From Nocardia ninae NBRC 108245 (GTDB lineage Bacteria; Actinomycetota; Actinomycetes; Mycobacteriales; Mycobacteriaceae), in the NCBI RefSeq assembly GCF_007990755.1, contig NZ_BJXA01000024.1, positions 1 through 64,000 of the forward strand: DNA of 64,000 nucleotides, read 5' to 3'. The notes beneath the pieces are model-generated. The model was given only the letters and a program-made list of their open reading frames with translations. It was not told where the DNA came from and did no database searches. A program made the translations under genes and the position numbers. This document shows positions 18,333-27,374 of the stretch, piece after piece. Within the stretch, counting starts at the first letter, position 1. Each line of letters opens with the position of its first letter.

Positions 18333-20213
18333 GTGAGTATCGAATCGGTGGCCTGGAGCCAGATGTACCGGCAGGCCAACGCGCCCAAGGAGCAACGGCC
18401 GTTCAGCATGGCCACCGCGCGGCGCATTCTCCGCTTCGCCGCGCCACACCGGCGCCGGATCGGCGTGTTCCTACTGTTCAGCGTGGTATCCGCGCTCCTG
18501 GCGGTGGCGACGCCGGTGCTGGCCGGGCGGGTGGTCAACAACATTGTCAGCGGTGCGGCCCCACGGATCGTGGTCACACTCGCACTGATCATCGGCGTGC
18601 TCGCGGTCTTCGACGCCGCGCTCGGCGTGGTCATCCGCTGGTTATCCTCGCGCATCGGTGAGGGCTTGATCCTGGATCTGCGCACCGCGGTCTTCGATCA
18701 CGTGCAGAAGATGCCGATCGCCTTCTTCACCAGGACTCGGACCGGCGCGCTGGTCAGCCGGTTGAACAACGACGTGATCGGCGCGCAGCGCGCGTTCAGC
18801 GACACCCTGTCCGGCGTGGTCGCCAACCTGGTCACCCTCGCGCTCACCCTCGCCGTGATGCTCAGCATCTCCTGGCAGATCACCTTGCTCGCCCTGCTCC
18901 TGCTGCCGGTGTTCGTGCTGCCGGCCCGGCGGATGGGCAACCGGCTCGCCGACATGCAGCGCGAGGCCGCCAAACTCAACGCCGCGATGAGCACCCAGAT
19001 GACCGAGCGGTTCTCCGCGCCCGGTGCGACGCTGGTGAAACTCTTCGGCCGTCCGCACCAGGAATCCGTCGAGTTCGAGCTGCGCGCCCGCCGGGTGCGC
19101 GATATCGGCGTGCGGACCTCGATGCTGCAGACCGTCTTCGTCACCTCACTCACCCTGGTGTCGGCGCTGGCGATCGCGCTGGTTTACGGACTCGGCGGCT
19201 GGTACGCCCTGCGCGGTCAGCTGGACGCGGGGGCTGTTGTCGCCCTGTCGCTGCTGCTGACCAGGCTCTACACCCCGCTGACCGCGCTGGCCAGTGCCCG
19301 GATGGAGATCATGGCCGCGCTGGTGAGCTTCGAGCGGGTCTTCGAGGTGCTGGACCTGAAGCCGCTGATCGAGGACGCCCCGGGCGCGGTGCCGGTGCCG
19401 GAGGGGCCGGTCGCGGTCGAGCTGGACGACGTGACGTTCGGCTATCCGTCCGCCGACAAGGTGTCGCTGGCCTCGCTGGAGGACGTCGCGACCTTGGACA
19501 CCCGCGGCGGTGTCGACGTGCTGCACAACGTGTCGCTGCGGGCCGATCCCGGCCAGCTCATCGCGTTGGTCGGTTCGTCGGGTGCCGGCAAATCCACGGT
19601 GGCGCAGCTGGTTTCCCGGCTGTACGACGTGGACAGCGGCGCGGTGCGACTCAACGGCACCGACGTGCGCGAGCTGACCATCGAGTCGATCAGGGCGGCG
19701 GTCGGCTTGGTCACCCAGGACGGGCACCTGTTCCACGACACCATCCGCGCGAACCTGCTGCTCGCCCGGCCGGAGGCGCAGGAGCCGGAGCTCTGGGACG
19801 CGTTGCAGCGCGCCAGGTTACGCGACCTGGTCGAGTCGCTGTCGGACGGTTTGGACACCGTCGTCGGCGAGCGCGGCTACCGCCTGTCCGGCGGTGAGCG
19901 CCAGCGTCTCACCATCGCACGTCTGCTGCTCAAGCAGCCGCGCGTGGTGATTCTGGACGAGGCGACGGCCTCGCTGGACTCGACCTCGGAAGCCGCGGTG
20001 CAGGAAGCGCTGTCCGAAGCACTGGCCGGCCGGACCGCCCTGGTGATCGCGCACCGACTGTCCACGATCCGCGCGGCCGATCAGATCCTGGTGATGGAGG
20101 ACGGTCGGATCGTGGAGCGCGGCACGCACACCCAACTGCTGGCCGCCGACGGACGCTACGCCGAGCTGTACCGCACCCAGTTCGCCGACGACCCGGCGAC
20201 CGTCGCCGCCTGA
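18333..20213 (+). CDS. ABC exporter, fused permease/ATPase
   Basis: 626 residues, GTG start behind GAGGTGGAG. A six-helix transmembrane domain (about residues 40-330) is followed by an ATPase domain with Walker A GSSGAGKST (from 414), signature LSGGERQR (about 519), Walker B VVILDEATAS (about 538) and the H-loop His in AHRLST. A full exporter is a homodimer or heterodimer; no partner lies next to it, so a homodimer is likely. The substrate could be a lipid, peptide or drug. A 16-bp hairpin follows 22 bp downstream. Confidence 0.93.
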   Translation: MSIESVAWSQMYRQANAPKEQRPFSMATARRILRFAAPHRRRIGVFLLFSVVSALLAVATPVLAGRVVNNIVSGAAPRIVVTLALIIGVLAVFDAALGVVIRWLSSRIGEGLILDLRTAVFDHVQKMPIAFFTRTRTGALVSRLNNDVIGAQRAFSDTLSGVVANLVTLALTLAVMLSISWQITLLALLLLPVFVLPARRMGNRLADMQREAAKLNAAMSTQMTERFSAPGATLVKLFGRPHQESVEFELRARRVRDIGVRTSMLQTVFVTSLTLVSALAIALVYGLGGWYALRGQLDAGAVVALSLLLTRLYTPLTALASARMEIMAALVSFERVFEVLDLKPLIEDAPGAVPVPEGPVAVELDDVTFGYPSADKVSLASLEDVATLDTRGGVDVLHNVSLRADPGQLIALVGSSGAGKSTVAQLVSRLYDVDSGAVRLNGTDVRELTIESIRAAVGLVTQDGHLFHDTIRANLLLARPEAQEPELWDALQRARLRDLVESLSDGLDTVVGERGYRLSGGERQRLTIARLLLKQPRVVILDEATASLDSTSEAAVQEALSEALAGRTALVIAHRLSTIRAADQILVMEDGRIVERGTHTQLLAADGRYAELYRTQFADDPATVAA

Positions 20214-20234
20214 TCGTCACCCGCCCCGGATGAC

Positions 20235-20286
20235 GAGATCGGCTCAGGCCACGCGGGCCTCGACCCGGGCGGCCTGAGCCGATCTC
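20235..20286. terminator. Long hairpin between convergent genes
   Basis: GAGATCGGCTCAGGCC (20235-20250) pairs perfectly over 16 bp with GGCCTGAGCCGATCTC (20271-20286) around a 20-base loop that is itself GC-rich. No T-run, as is common in actinobacteria. Confidence 0.8.
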
Positions 20287-20356
20287 GGTGCACCGTACGG
20301 ACGATTGCGGCTGGGCCCGATGCCGGTGCTCCGACCGGTGCGCGCTGATCGGGCTG

Positions 20357-21877
20357 CTACTGGGGTGCCGCGTCGGCGTAGCAGGTCGTGTCCTCGGCGG
20401 GCAGCGTACCCGTGCCGAAGTAGGTGTTGATCGCGTCGTTCACACAGGTACTCAGCTTCGGCCGAAAGGTCATGTGAATGCGCACATCCTGCAGGGTGAC
20501 CAACCGCGACCCGGCCATGTCCTGATGCAACTGGACGGCATGCGCGTACGGAGTGCGCGGATCGCCGGTGGAGTTCACGATGAGCGCGGGCACCGCGTTG
20601 CGCACGACGGTCGGGGGCTCCACCGGCCCCGGCCAGAACGCGCACGGTTGAATATTGCTCGCCATCGCCCCGAACACCGGCTGATCGGCCCTGGTCTGCT
20701 CGATATTGCGCCAGTACCAGCCCGGATCGCGGGGCGCCCCGGCGTCACCACAGGCGATCTGCGCCAACGTCGAATTCTCGCCGTCCCGCAACGCGGTCAC
20801 AATCGCCTTCAGCCGAGGCGATTTCGCCGTAGTCGGCGGCCCGCCCGCGGCATCGGCGAGTTCTCGGAGGGTGTCGGCGAGCGCCGCGTTCAGCCGGAAG
20901 TTCATCAGCATCCCGTGCAGGACGAACGGCAGCCAGTGATCGTCGACCGCGAAGCCGTCGACGACGATCGGTTGCCGCGCCACGGTCCGCACCAGCCCCT
21001 CGACTGTGCCGCGGACTTGCTGCGGCGTTGCGCCGAAGTGATAGGTGTCGTCCTGGGTAGCCGCCCAGGTTGCCCAATCGTCCAGCGCGAGCTCGTCGGC
21101 CGGTCCCCAATCCTGCACCAGCCCTTCCCAATACCGGTCCGGATCGATCGCACTGTCCAGCACGATCCGCCCGCTGCGGTCCGGGAACATCTGGGTGAAC
21201 ACCGCACCGAGATAGGTGCCGTACGACAACCCGAAGTAGTCGACCGTCTGCTCGCCCAGCGCGCCGCGCACGATGTCGATATCCCGGGCGGTATTGCGGG
21301 TGGTGAATTGCCGCATCATCTCCGGGTCGTGGATCAGGCAGCCCGCGGCCATGCCCGCCGACTGCACCGTGTCGTGCACGAAGCCGAGCGGATCCAGACC
21401 CGCCGAGCGGATCATCTCGCCGACCGGCCAGCCGCAGCGCGGACTCCGCCCCGACTCGCCGACCCCGCGCGGGTCCATCCCGATCAGGTCGTGCGTCGCG
21501 AGGACGTCCGGCGTCAGTACGTCGCCGAGCAGATCAACACTGTCCAGTCCCTCGCCGCCGGGCCCGCCCGGGTTGGCCAGCAGGATCCCTTGGCGGCGAG
21601 CCGGATCCGTGGCCGGGACCCGGGAGATCGCCACGGTCATGGTCCGGCCGTCGAGCCGTCCGTAGTCGAGCGGCACCAGGACGTCGGCGCACTCCCCGCC
21701 CGCCTTGTCCAGATTCTCGAGCTCGCACGGGTGCCATTGCAACTGCTGGCGATAGAACCGTTCCAGGCCGACCGGCTGCGCGTCACCCCCGGGCGCGGCA
21801 TTGCTGTTGACCGGCACGGCGGCGAGCACCGACACCGCCACCACCGCCACCGAACGCCGGAACAACCGCACCAACAC
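20357..21877 (-). CDS. Secreted alpha/beta hydrolase, tripeptidyl-aminopeptidase (TAP) type
   Basis: 506 residues. A signal peptide (RRSVAVVAVSVLAAVPVNSNA, cut after about residue 27) indicates export. The hydrolase_1 part has NPGGPGGEG (oxyanion loop) and GLSYGTYLG with the nucleophile Ser near 215. The TAP-like C-terminal domain carries STGDPRTPYAHA (Asp) and RIHMTFRPKLSTCV (His plus the family Cys). Members cleave short peptides or esters outside the cell. Six or more Cys suggest disulfides. It is the last gene before the DUF397 locus. Confidence 0.9.
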   Translation of the reverse strand: MLVRLFRRSVAVVAVSVLAAVPVNSNAAPGGDAQPVGLERFYRQQLQWHPCELENLDKAGGECADVLVPLDYGRLDGRTMTVAISRVPATDPARRQGILLANPGGPGGEGLDSVDLLGDVLTPDVLATHDLIGMDPRGVGESGRSPRCGWPVGEMIRSAGLDPLGFVHDTVQSAGMAAGCLIHDPEMMRQFTTRNTARDIDIVRGALGEQTVDYFGLSYGTYLGAVFTQMFPDRSGRIVLDSAIDPDRYWEGLVQDWGPADELALDDWATWAATQDDTYHFGATPQQVRGTVEGLVRTVARQPIVVDGFAVDDHWLPFVLHGMLMNFRLNAALADTLRELADAAGGPPTTAKSPRLKAIVTALRDGENSTLAQIACGDAGAPRDPGWYWRNIEQTRADQPVFGAMASNIQPCAFWPGPVEPPTVVRNAVPALIVNSTGDPRTPYAHAVQLHQDMAGSRLVTLQDVRIHMTFRPKLSTCVNDAINTYFGTGTLPAEDTTCYADAAPQ

Positions 21878-21963
21878 CAGACTCGCCTCTCACACGATCA
21901 CAATCCTCGTCGCGCAGAGAACGGTAACGGATCGGGCTCGGCTCCGGTGGGTGTGGCGTTTCC

Positions 21964-22170
21964 TCAGGACGGCAACGCGCGCTCGTCGAGCACGCATTTG
22001 CCCGCCTCGACCAGCGTCGTGCGCGCGCGCCGCCGCACCCGGCACCGGTCGACGGTGCAATCAAGGTGCAATTGCATTGCGGCATGGGCTTGTTCGACGG
22101 TCATGACCCCCGGATCGGCGCCGCAGGCCAGCAGGGCGGCCACATGCATGTTCAGGTTGGTCAACTGCAT
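21964..22170 (-). CDS. Small Cys-containing hypothetical protein
   Basis: 68 residues. Its ATG overlaps the stop of the preceding gene by one base (TGATG at 22172-22168), so it is translated by coupling. It carries four Cys (in LLACGAD, LDCTVDRC, GKCVLDE), a possible metal site or disulfide pairs. No homology is recognised. It sits at the end of a two-gene unit divergent from a DUF5753 regulator. Confidence 0.6.
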   Translation of the reverse strand: MQLTNLNMHVAALLACGADPGVMTVEQAHAAMQLHLDCTVDRCRVRRRARTTLVEAGKCVLDERALPS

Positions 22171-22490
22171 CAGGAGACACCCGCCCCGTGCGCCCCGGCG
22201 GTCCATCGATGTCGGGTGGGTGCCGGACGATCCTCCGGCCAGGAAGATTGCCGCACGGCCATGCCGACCGCCTCCAGCGCGGTCAACCCGACCTCATCGG
22301 CGAGTTCGCCGACCAGATCGAGCAGGGTCGGCACCACCTCGGCAACCCGCAGCGCGGCAACGGCTTGCGCACACGTCAGGGTGCGGCCGGGCAGGTAGGA
22401 AACCACCCAGCTCCCGTGTCCGACGCTGCGCGCGCGATGCGCGGTGAGATCGCTGGTCATCAAGGACGACGCAATGACATGTACAGCCAT
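22170..22490 (-). CDS. Small hypothetical protein divergent from the DUF5753 regulator
   Basis: 106 residues, with GAGGAG directly upstream of ATG 22490. The core HGSWVVSYLPGRTLTCAQAVAALRVAEV recalls short uncharacterised actinobacterial proteins; I know of no assigned function. The remainder is helical (LLDLVGELADEVGLTALEAVGMAV). It is translationally coupled to the 68-residue gene. Its position back-to-back with a DUF5753/DUF397 cluster suggests common control. Confidence 0.7.
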   Translation of the reverse strand: MAVHVIASSLMTSDLTAHRARSVGHGSWVVSYLPGRTLTCAQAVAALRVAEVVPTLLDLVGELADEVGLTALEAVGMAVRQSSWPEDRPAPTRHRWTAGAHGAGVS

Positions 22491-22794
22491 GACTCCTCGT
22501 TCCTGCGGGCGACTCCTGCTGAGTGCCCGGAGGTTTCGCGGCGGGACGCCGAGGATGGCGTTCGATCCCTCCGGGCATACTTCCAGCACACCATTGACGG
22601 GGGCGCGAAACAACGCCCGCGATGGATATCCAAAGATTTCGCGCGAATTCCCAGCACGAAAACCAGCCGGGAGGGGAGGATTCTCCATAGTGGACGAAAG
22701 CGCCCGCTGCCCAAGCGAAGTGACGGGGGACCGAGCTTGCTGGTTGCCCCCGGAAAACCACGGGTGAGCAGCCGAACACAGAACGGAGCGTGCT
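22491..22794. other. Divergent intergenic region, 304 bp
   Basis: It holds the promoters of the 106-residue gene (minus) and the DUF5753 regulator (plus). No convincing gene, long repeat or operator was identified. Confidence 0.6.
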
Positions 22795-23748
22795 GTGTCA
22801 GCGAGTTCGGCAAGACTGTCAGCGAGTTCGGAGCGAGCGTCCGGGGGGTCCGACAGACCGACCGGTACCGAGAGCGCCTCCTCCACCCTACCGCGCAGAC
22901 AGCTAGGCAGGTATCTACGCGACTGGCGCACCCAGGCGGGCCTGACCATCGCTGAGGCCTCGCGGCTGATGGAATGGGGCGCAAGCACTTTGCAACGCCT
23001 GGAAAAAGGCCAGGCCGATCGCATCCGCACCATCGACATTCAGGAACTGTGCCGCATCTACGGCATCCCCGACGAGCTCGCCGACGGCCTCAAGGGCCTG
23101 GCCCAGCAGGCCGCGGTCAAGAGCTGGTGGCACGCCTACGGTGACCTGATCCCGGAGAACTTCGATGTCTATGTCGGTTTGGAAGCTTCGGCCCAGCAAC
23201 TCAGTTCGTACCAGTCCGAGTTGGTGCTCGGTCTGCTGCAGACTGCGGACTACGCCAGGGCCCTGCATCGTCTCGGCTATCCGGACGATTCCGAGGCCGA
23301 GCTCGAACGCCGGGTCCAGCTCCGGTTACAGCGGCAGGCCTTGATCACCAGGAAGGCCTCGCCCGCGACCGTTGCCGTGGTGTTGCACGAGTCGGTGCTG
23401 CGCCGGGTGGTCGGTGGCGCGAAAGTGATGGCGGCGCAGCTAAGACATATTGCGGATTTGAGTACCAATGACAATGTTGCGGTGCGTATTCTGCCGTTCG
23501 CGGCCGGTATTCCGCTCGGGGATTCAACGGGACCGTTCACTGTTCTGGAGTTCGGTACCGATAGCAAAGGGCAACCGGTAGAACCACCGGTTGTGTATGT
23601 GGAGGGTTTCACCGGAGATCTCTACTTGGAAAGACCGGTCGATGTGCAGCGGTACCATCGGGCACACGAGTGCCTCCAGCGCGCCGCGCTGGATATCCAA
23701 ACGAGTAGACATCTGCTTCGGCAGATAGCGAAGGAGTTTGCGGCATGA
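22795..23748 (+). CDS. XRE-type HTH regulator with DUF5753 (WhiJ/AbaA-like)
   Basis: 317 residues, GTG start with GGAG seven bases upstream. The first 40 residues are Ser-rich with a short repeat (SASSARLSASSERAS). Then comes an XRE helix-turn-helix (QLGRYLRDWRTQAGLTIAEASRLMEWGASTLQRLEKG, about 40-75). The DUF5753 domain follows, with WWHAYGDLIPENFDVYVGLEASA and SYQSELVLGLLQTADYARA. In Streptomyces such regulators pair with small DUF397 proteins and affect development. Here its stop overlaps the first DUF397 gene by 4 bases. Confidence 0.93.
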   Translation: MSASSARLSASSERASGGSDRPTGTESASSTLPRRQLGRYLRDWRTQAGLTIAEASRLMEWGASTLQRLEKGQADRIRTIDIQELCRIYGIPDELADGLKGLAQQAAVKSWWHAYGDLIPENFDVYVGLEASAQQLSSYQSELVLGLLQTADYARALHRLGYPDDSEAELERRVQLRLQRQALITRKASPATVAVVLHESVLRRVVGGAKVMAAQLRHIADLSTNDNVAVRILPFAAGIPLGDSTGPFTVLEFGTDSKGQPVEPPVVYVEGFTGDLYLERPVDVQRYHRAHECLQRAALDIQTSRHLLRQIAKEFAA

Positions 23749-23948
23749 GTATCGATCTTATTGGGGCGCAGTGGTTTACCAGCGCCCGCAGCGGCAGCAA
23801 GGATTGTGTGGAAGTCGCGTTCCTCGGCGGCGGACATGTCGGCGTGCGCGACAGCAAGAATCCCGGCGGCCCGGCCCTGGTTTTCACTCCCACGGAATGG
23901 GATACGTTCACGGCCGGTGTGGCGGACGGTGAATTCGCGCGGGCGTGA
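23745..23948 (+). CDS. DUF397 protein, first copy
   Basis: 67 residues. The DUF397 pattern is complete: W(F)TSARSGSKDCVEVAFL, GGHVGVRDSKNP, ALVFTPTEWDTFTAGV.DGEF. Its start overlaps the regulator stop (ATGA), indicating equal synthesis with the DUF5753 protein, its presumed partner. Confidence 0.92.
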   Translation: MSIDLIGAQWFTSARSGSKDCVEVAFLGGGHVGVRDSKNPGGPALVFTPTEWDTFTAGVADGEFARA

Positions 23949-24044
23949 AGCGGTTTCGGTAGTTGCGGAGTTCGACCGTGCGTGCACGAATCCATGGACA
24001 ACGGGCTGCTTTCGAAGCAGCCGTAGGGGCAGTGAGGCGGAGTC

Positions 24045-24272
24045 ATGAGTGTCAATAACGGCGCGAATGTCGATCTGGACGGCGCGACCTGGCGTAAGGC
24101 CGATGCGGGCGCGGGCAACGACAGCGTCGAGGTAGCCATGCTGGCAGACGGTCACGTAGGCCTACGTGACGGCAAGAACCCGGACGGCCCCGTTCTGGTC
24201 TTCACCCCGAGCGAGTGGGCCGCGTTCACCGCAGGCGTGCACGACGGCGAGTTCGACCGGCCCGGCGCGTAG
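24045..24272 (+). CDS. DUF397 protein, second copy
   Basis: 75 residues, with GGCGGAG before the ATG. It is a diverged duplicate of the preceding gene: W-x-K/S near the N-terminus, DSVEVAMLADGHVGLRDGKNP, VLVFTPSEWAAFTAGVHDGEF. The conserved Cys of DUF397 (CVEVA) is Ser here (SVEVA). A 96-bp gap separates the copies, so it may have its own promoter. Confidence 0.9.
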   Translation: MSVNNGANVDLDGATWRKADAGAGNDSVEVAMLADGHVGLRDGKNPDGPVLVFTPSEWAAFTAGVHDGEFDRPGA

Positions 24273-24407
24273 CCAGCGGAGCCCGGCCGCGTCCGAACGC
24301 GCGCCGGGCTTCATTGCGTCACGAGCGGATCAGCAAGATCACGAAATGGCACAAATCGGGCAACAAAACGGGTTTCGCCACGAGAATTTTCGGGTAGTTA
24401 ATCTTTT

Positions 24408-24605
24408 GTGGATCGTGGGCTGAAAGGTTCCCACTCCCGGTACAAGAAATTGCGACCTGGGGACTGGGTGGAATGGTTGATCGTCGCGTTGCTGTTCGCA
24501 GTGACGTCGATCGGTCTGTTCATCCTCACCGGCTCACTGATGTCATCGCTGTTCATCGGCGTACTCGTGGGAGTTGTCGCCGTCGGTGTCGTGGCCATGC
24601 TGTGA
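24408..24605 (+). CDS. Small membrane protein, hypothetical
   Basis: 65 residues: a basic N-terminal 20 residues followed by two hydrophobic segments (about 24-42 and 45-65) running to the C-terminus. GTG start; no good ribosome binding site is visible, so the start is uncertain. It ends 49 bp before sdhB, convergent with it, with a hairpin between. Confidence 0.55.
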   Translation: MDRGLKGSHSRYKKLRPGDWVEWLIVALLFAVTSIGLFILTGSLMSSLFIGVLVGVVAVGVVAML

Positions 24606-24612
24606 GAGAGAT

Positions 24613-24650
24613 GTGCCCGCCGGCCGAGGATGATTCCGGCCGACGGGCAC
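24613..24650. terminator. Terminator hairpin for the sdh operon and the convergent small gene
   Basis: GTGCCCGCCGGCCG, 10-base loop, CGGCCGACGGGCAC: a 14-bp stem with one mismatch, 4 bp from the sdhB stop. Confidence 0.8.
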
Positions 24651-24654
24651 CTCG

Positions 24655-25401
24655 TCAACGACGAAACAGCTTGTTGCCCAACCACACCAGCGGATCGTAT
24701 TTCTGATCCGCCACGCGTTCCTTCATCGGGATCAACGCATTGTCGGTGATCTTGATGTGTTCCGGGCAGACCTCGGTGCAGCACTTGGTGATATTGCAGA
24801 GACCGAGCCCCTGCTCGTCCTGTGCCAGGCCACGCCGGTCGCCGACATCCAGCGGGTGCATCTCCAATTCCGCGATCCGCATCAGGAACCGCGGCCCGGC
24901 GAACGACGTCTTGTTCTCCTCGTGGTCACGCACCACGTGACAGGTGTCCTGGCACAGGAAGCACTCGATGCACTTGCGGAACTCCTGCGAGCGCTCGACA
25001 TCGACCTGCTTCATCCGGTAGTCACCCGGCTTGAGATCCGCAGGCGGCGTGAACGACGGTATCTCCCTGGCCTTCTGGTAGTTGAAGGACACGTCGGTGA
25101 CCAGATCCTTGATCACCGGGAAGGTGCGCATCGGGGTCACCGTGATGACCTCGGCCTCGGTGAAGGTGGACATCCGCGTCATGCAGAGCAGGCGCGGTCG
25201 CCCATTGATCTCGGCCGAGCACGAACCACACTTGCCCGCCTTGCAGTTCCAGCGCACCGCCAGATCGGGCGCCTGCGTGGCCTGCAGCCGGTGGATGATG
25301 TCGAGCACCACCTCACCCTCGTTCACCGTCACGGTGAAATCGTGCAACTCACCGCCGTCGAGGTCGCCGCGCCATACGCGGAATTTGGCGTCGTAACCCA
25401 T
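24655..25401 (-). CDS. sdhB: Succinate dehydrogenase Fe-S subunit (Sdh1 type)
   Basis: 248 residues from ATG 25401 (MGYDAKFRVWRGD). It has the N-terminal [2Fe-2S] ferredoxin fold (NCKAGKCGSCSAEINGRPRLLC), then two C-terminal Cys clusters, CIECFLCQDTCHV and CNITKCCTEVCPEH, for the [4Fe-4S] and [3Fe-4S] centres. It carries electrons from SdhA to the membrane subunit. It is the last gene of sdhCAB, 2 bp after sdhA, and ends at a hairpin. The sequence type matches the mycobacterial Sdh1 set (Rv0247c), not the Sdh2 enzyme. Confidence 0.95.
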   Translation of the reverse strand: MGYDAKFRVWRGDLDGGELHDFTVTVNEGEVVLDIIHRLQATQAPDLAVRWNCKAGKCGSCSAEINGRPRLLCMTRMSTFTEAEVITVTPMRTFPVIKDLVTDVSFNYQKAREIPSFTPPADLKPGDYRMKQVDVERSQEFRKCIECFLCQDTCHVVRDHEENKTSFAGPRFLMRIAELEMHPLDVGDRRGLAQDEQGLGLCNITKCCTEVCPEHIKITDNALIPMKERVADQKYDPLVWLGNKLFRR

Positions 25402-25403
25402 CG

Positions 25404-27344
25404 CTACGCCTCTCGCTCTGTCGATTGCCCGGCCGTCGCCGGATGCCCGGCGATTTCGTCGGGGGTGTAGTACTTTTCGAGCTCGCCGAGTTCGAAAAGG
25501 GCGAGCAGTTCCGGTCGCATCGGGGTCTGCTCCTTGGGCGTCACAGTGACGTCCGGGATGGTCTCCCCCGCCGTGTTCGGATCCACCGCACACACCAGCA
25601 GCTTGTGCCGCCAGTCGGGATCCATCGACGGATGATCGTCGCGCGTGTGCCCGCCGCGACTCTCGGTGCGCAGCAACGCGGCCTTCGCGACGCACTCGCT
25701 GACCAGCAGCATGTTCTCCAGGTCGAGCGCGAGATGCCAGCCCGGGTTGAACTGCCGGTGCCCCTCGACGGTGACCTGCTTGAACCGGGCCCGCAGCTCT
25801 TCGAGCTTGCTGAGCGCCTCGCGCACCTCGTGCTCCTTGCGGATGATGCCGACCAGGTCGTTCATCGTCTGCTGCAGATCGGTGTGCAGAGTGTACGGGT
25901 TCTCACCCCGGCCGTCGGAAGGCGGATCGAACGGCGCCAGCGCGACTTTCGCGGCCGCGGTGATGTCGGCGTCGGTGATCGAGGGCCGCTGCGCGAGCTG
26001 CTCGACATACGCGGCGGCGCCGAGCCCGGCCCGGCGGCCGAAGACCAGCAGATCCGACAGCGAGTTGCCGCCGAGCCGGTTGGAGCCGTGCATGCCGCCG
26101 GAACACTCACCCGCGGCGAACAATCCGGGCACAGTCGCCGCCCCGGTATCGGGATCGACTTCGATGCCGCCCATCACGTAGTGACAGGTCGGGCCCACCT
26201 CCATCGGCTCCGCCGTAATGTCCACGTCGGCAAGCTCTTTGAACTGATGATGCATGGACGGCAGCCGGCGCTTGATCTCCTCGGCGGGCATCCGCGAGGC
26301 GATATCGAGGTAGACCCCGCCGTGCGGTGTGCCGCGACCGGCCTTGACCTCCTCGTTGATCGCGCGCGCGACCTCGTCACGTGGCAGCAGGTCAGGGGTT
26401 CGGCGCGCGGAATCGTTGTCGCGCAACCACTGATCGGCCTCCTCCTCGGTCTCGGCGTACTGCCCCTTGAAGACCGGCGGGATGTAGTCGAACATGAACC
26501 GCTTGCCCTCGGTGTTCTTCAGCACGCCACCGTCACCGCGCACACCCTCGGTGACCAGGATGCCCTTGACGCTGGGCGGCCAGACCATGCCGGTTGGGTG
26601 GAACTGCAAGAACTCCATGTTGATCAGCGTCGCGCCTGCGCGCAGCGCGAGCGCGTGGCCGTCGCCGGTGTACTCCCACGAATTCGAGGTCACCTTGTAC
26701 GACTTGCCGATGCCGCCGGTCGCGAGAACCACTGCGGGAGTTTCGAAAAGCACGAATCGGCCGGACTCGCGCCAATAGCCGAACGCGCCGGAAATGCGGT
26801 CGCCGTCCTTGAGCAGCTCGGTGATGGTGCATTCGGAGAAGACCTTGATGCGCGCCTCGTAATCGCCGGTCGCCGCGTAATCCTCCTGCTGCAGCGAGAC
26901 GATTTTCTGCTGCATGGTGCGGATGATTTCCAAGCCGGTGCGGTCACCGACGTGCGCGAGCCGCGGGTAGGTGTGGCCACCGAAGTTGCGCTGGCTGATC
27001 CGGCCGTCCGCGGTCCGATCGAACAGCGCCCCATAGGTTTCCAGTTCCCACACCCGGTCGGGTGCCTCCTGGGCATGCAGTTCGGCCATGCGCCAGTTGT
27101 TGAGGAACTTGCCACCACGCATGGTGTCCTTGAAATGCGTTTGCCAGTTGTCCTTTTCGTTGGCATTGCCCATCGATGCGGCGCAGCCGCCTTCGGCCAT
27201 CACGGTGTGCGCCTTGCCGAACAAGGATTTGCACACCACCGCGACGGAATGGCCGTGTTCTCTGGCCTCGATCACCGCGCGCAATCCTGCGCCACCGGCC
27301 CCGATGACGACGACGTCGTACTTGTGCCGTTCCACTTCTGGCAT
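25404..27344 (-). CDS. sdhA: Succinate dehydrogenase flavoprotein subunit (Sdh1 type)
   Basis: 646 residues. The FAD-binding Rossmann motif is VVVIGAGGAGLRAVIEA near residue 10; AHTVMAEGGCAASMGN carries the region of covalent FAD attachment; EFLQFHPTGM and the catalytic RGDGG (Arg) loop are present, as is HGSNRLGGNSL. It oxidises succinate to fumarate. Compared with the Sdh2 type it has the Sdh1 features of the Rv0248c group (FLNNWRMAELHAQEAPDRVWELE). Middle gene of the operon. Confidence 0.96.
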   Translation of the reverse strand: MPEVERHKYDVVVIGAGGAGLRAVIEAREHGHSVAVVCKSLFGKAHTVMAEGGCAASMGNANEKDNWQTHFKDTMRGGKFLNNWRMAELHAQEAPDRVWELETYGALFDRTADGRISQRNFGGHTYPRLAHVGDRTGLEIIRTMQQKIVSLQQEDYAATGDYEARIKVFSECTITELLKDGDRISGAFGYWRESGRFVLFETPAVVLATGGIGKSYKVTSNSWEYTGDGHALALRAGATLINMEFLQFHPTGMVWPPSVKGILVTEGVRGDGGVLKNTEGKRFMFDYIPPVFKGQYAETEEEADQWLRDNDSARRTPDLLPRDEVARAINEEVKAGRGTPHGGVYLDIASRMPAEEIKRRLPSMHHQFKELADVDITAEPMEVGPTCHYVMGGIEVDPDTGAATVPGLFAAGECSGGMHGSNRLGGNSLSDLLVFGRRAGLGAAAYVEQLAQRPSITDADITAAAKVALAPFDPPSDGRGENPYTLHTDLQQTMNDLVGIIRKEHEVREALSKLEELRARFKQVTVEGHRQFNPGWHLALDLENMLLVSECVAKAALLRTESRGGHTRDDHPSMDPDWRHKLLVCAVDPNTAGETIPDVTVTPKEQTPMRPELLALFELGELEKYYTPDEIAGHPATAGQSTEREA

Positions 27345-27374
27345 GGCCGCGAATACTCCTGGGGTTGGGGCGGG

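Noticed and set aside
20288-22447. 719-codon open frame opposite the TAP-like hydrolase
   Set aside because: Antisense shadow; composition is Arg/His-rich and no family is recognised.
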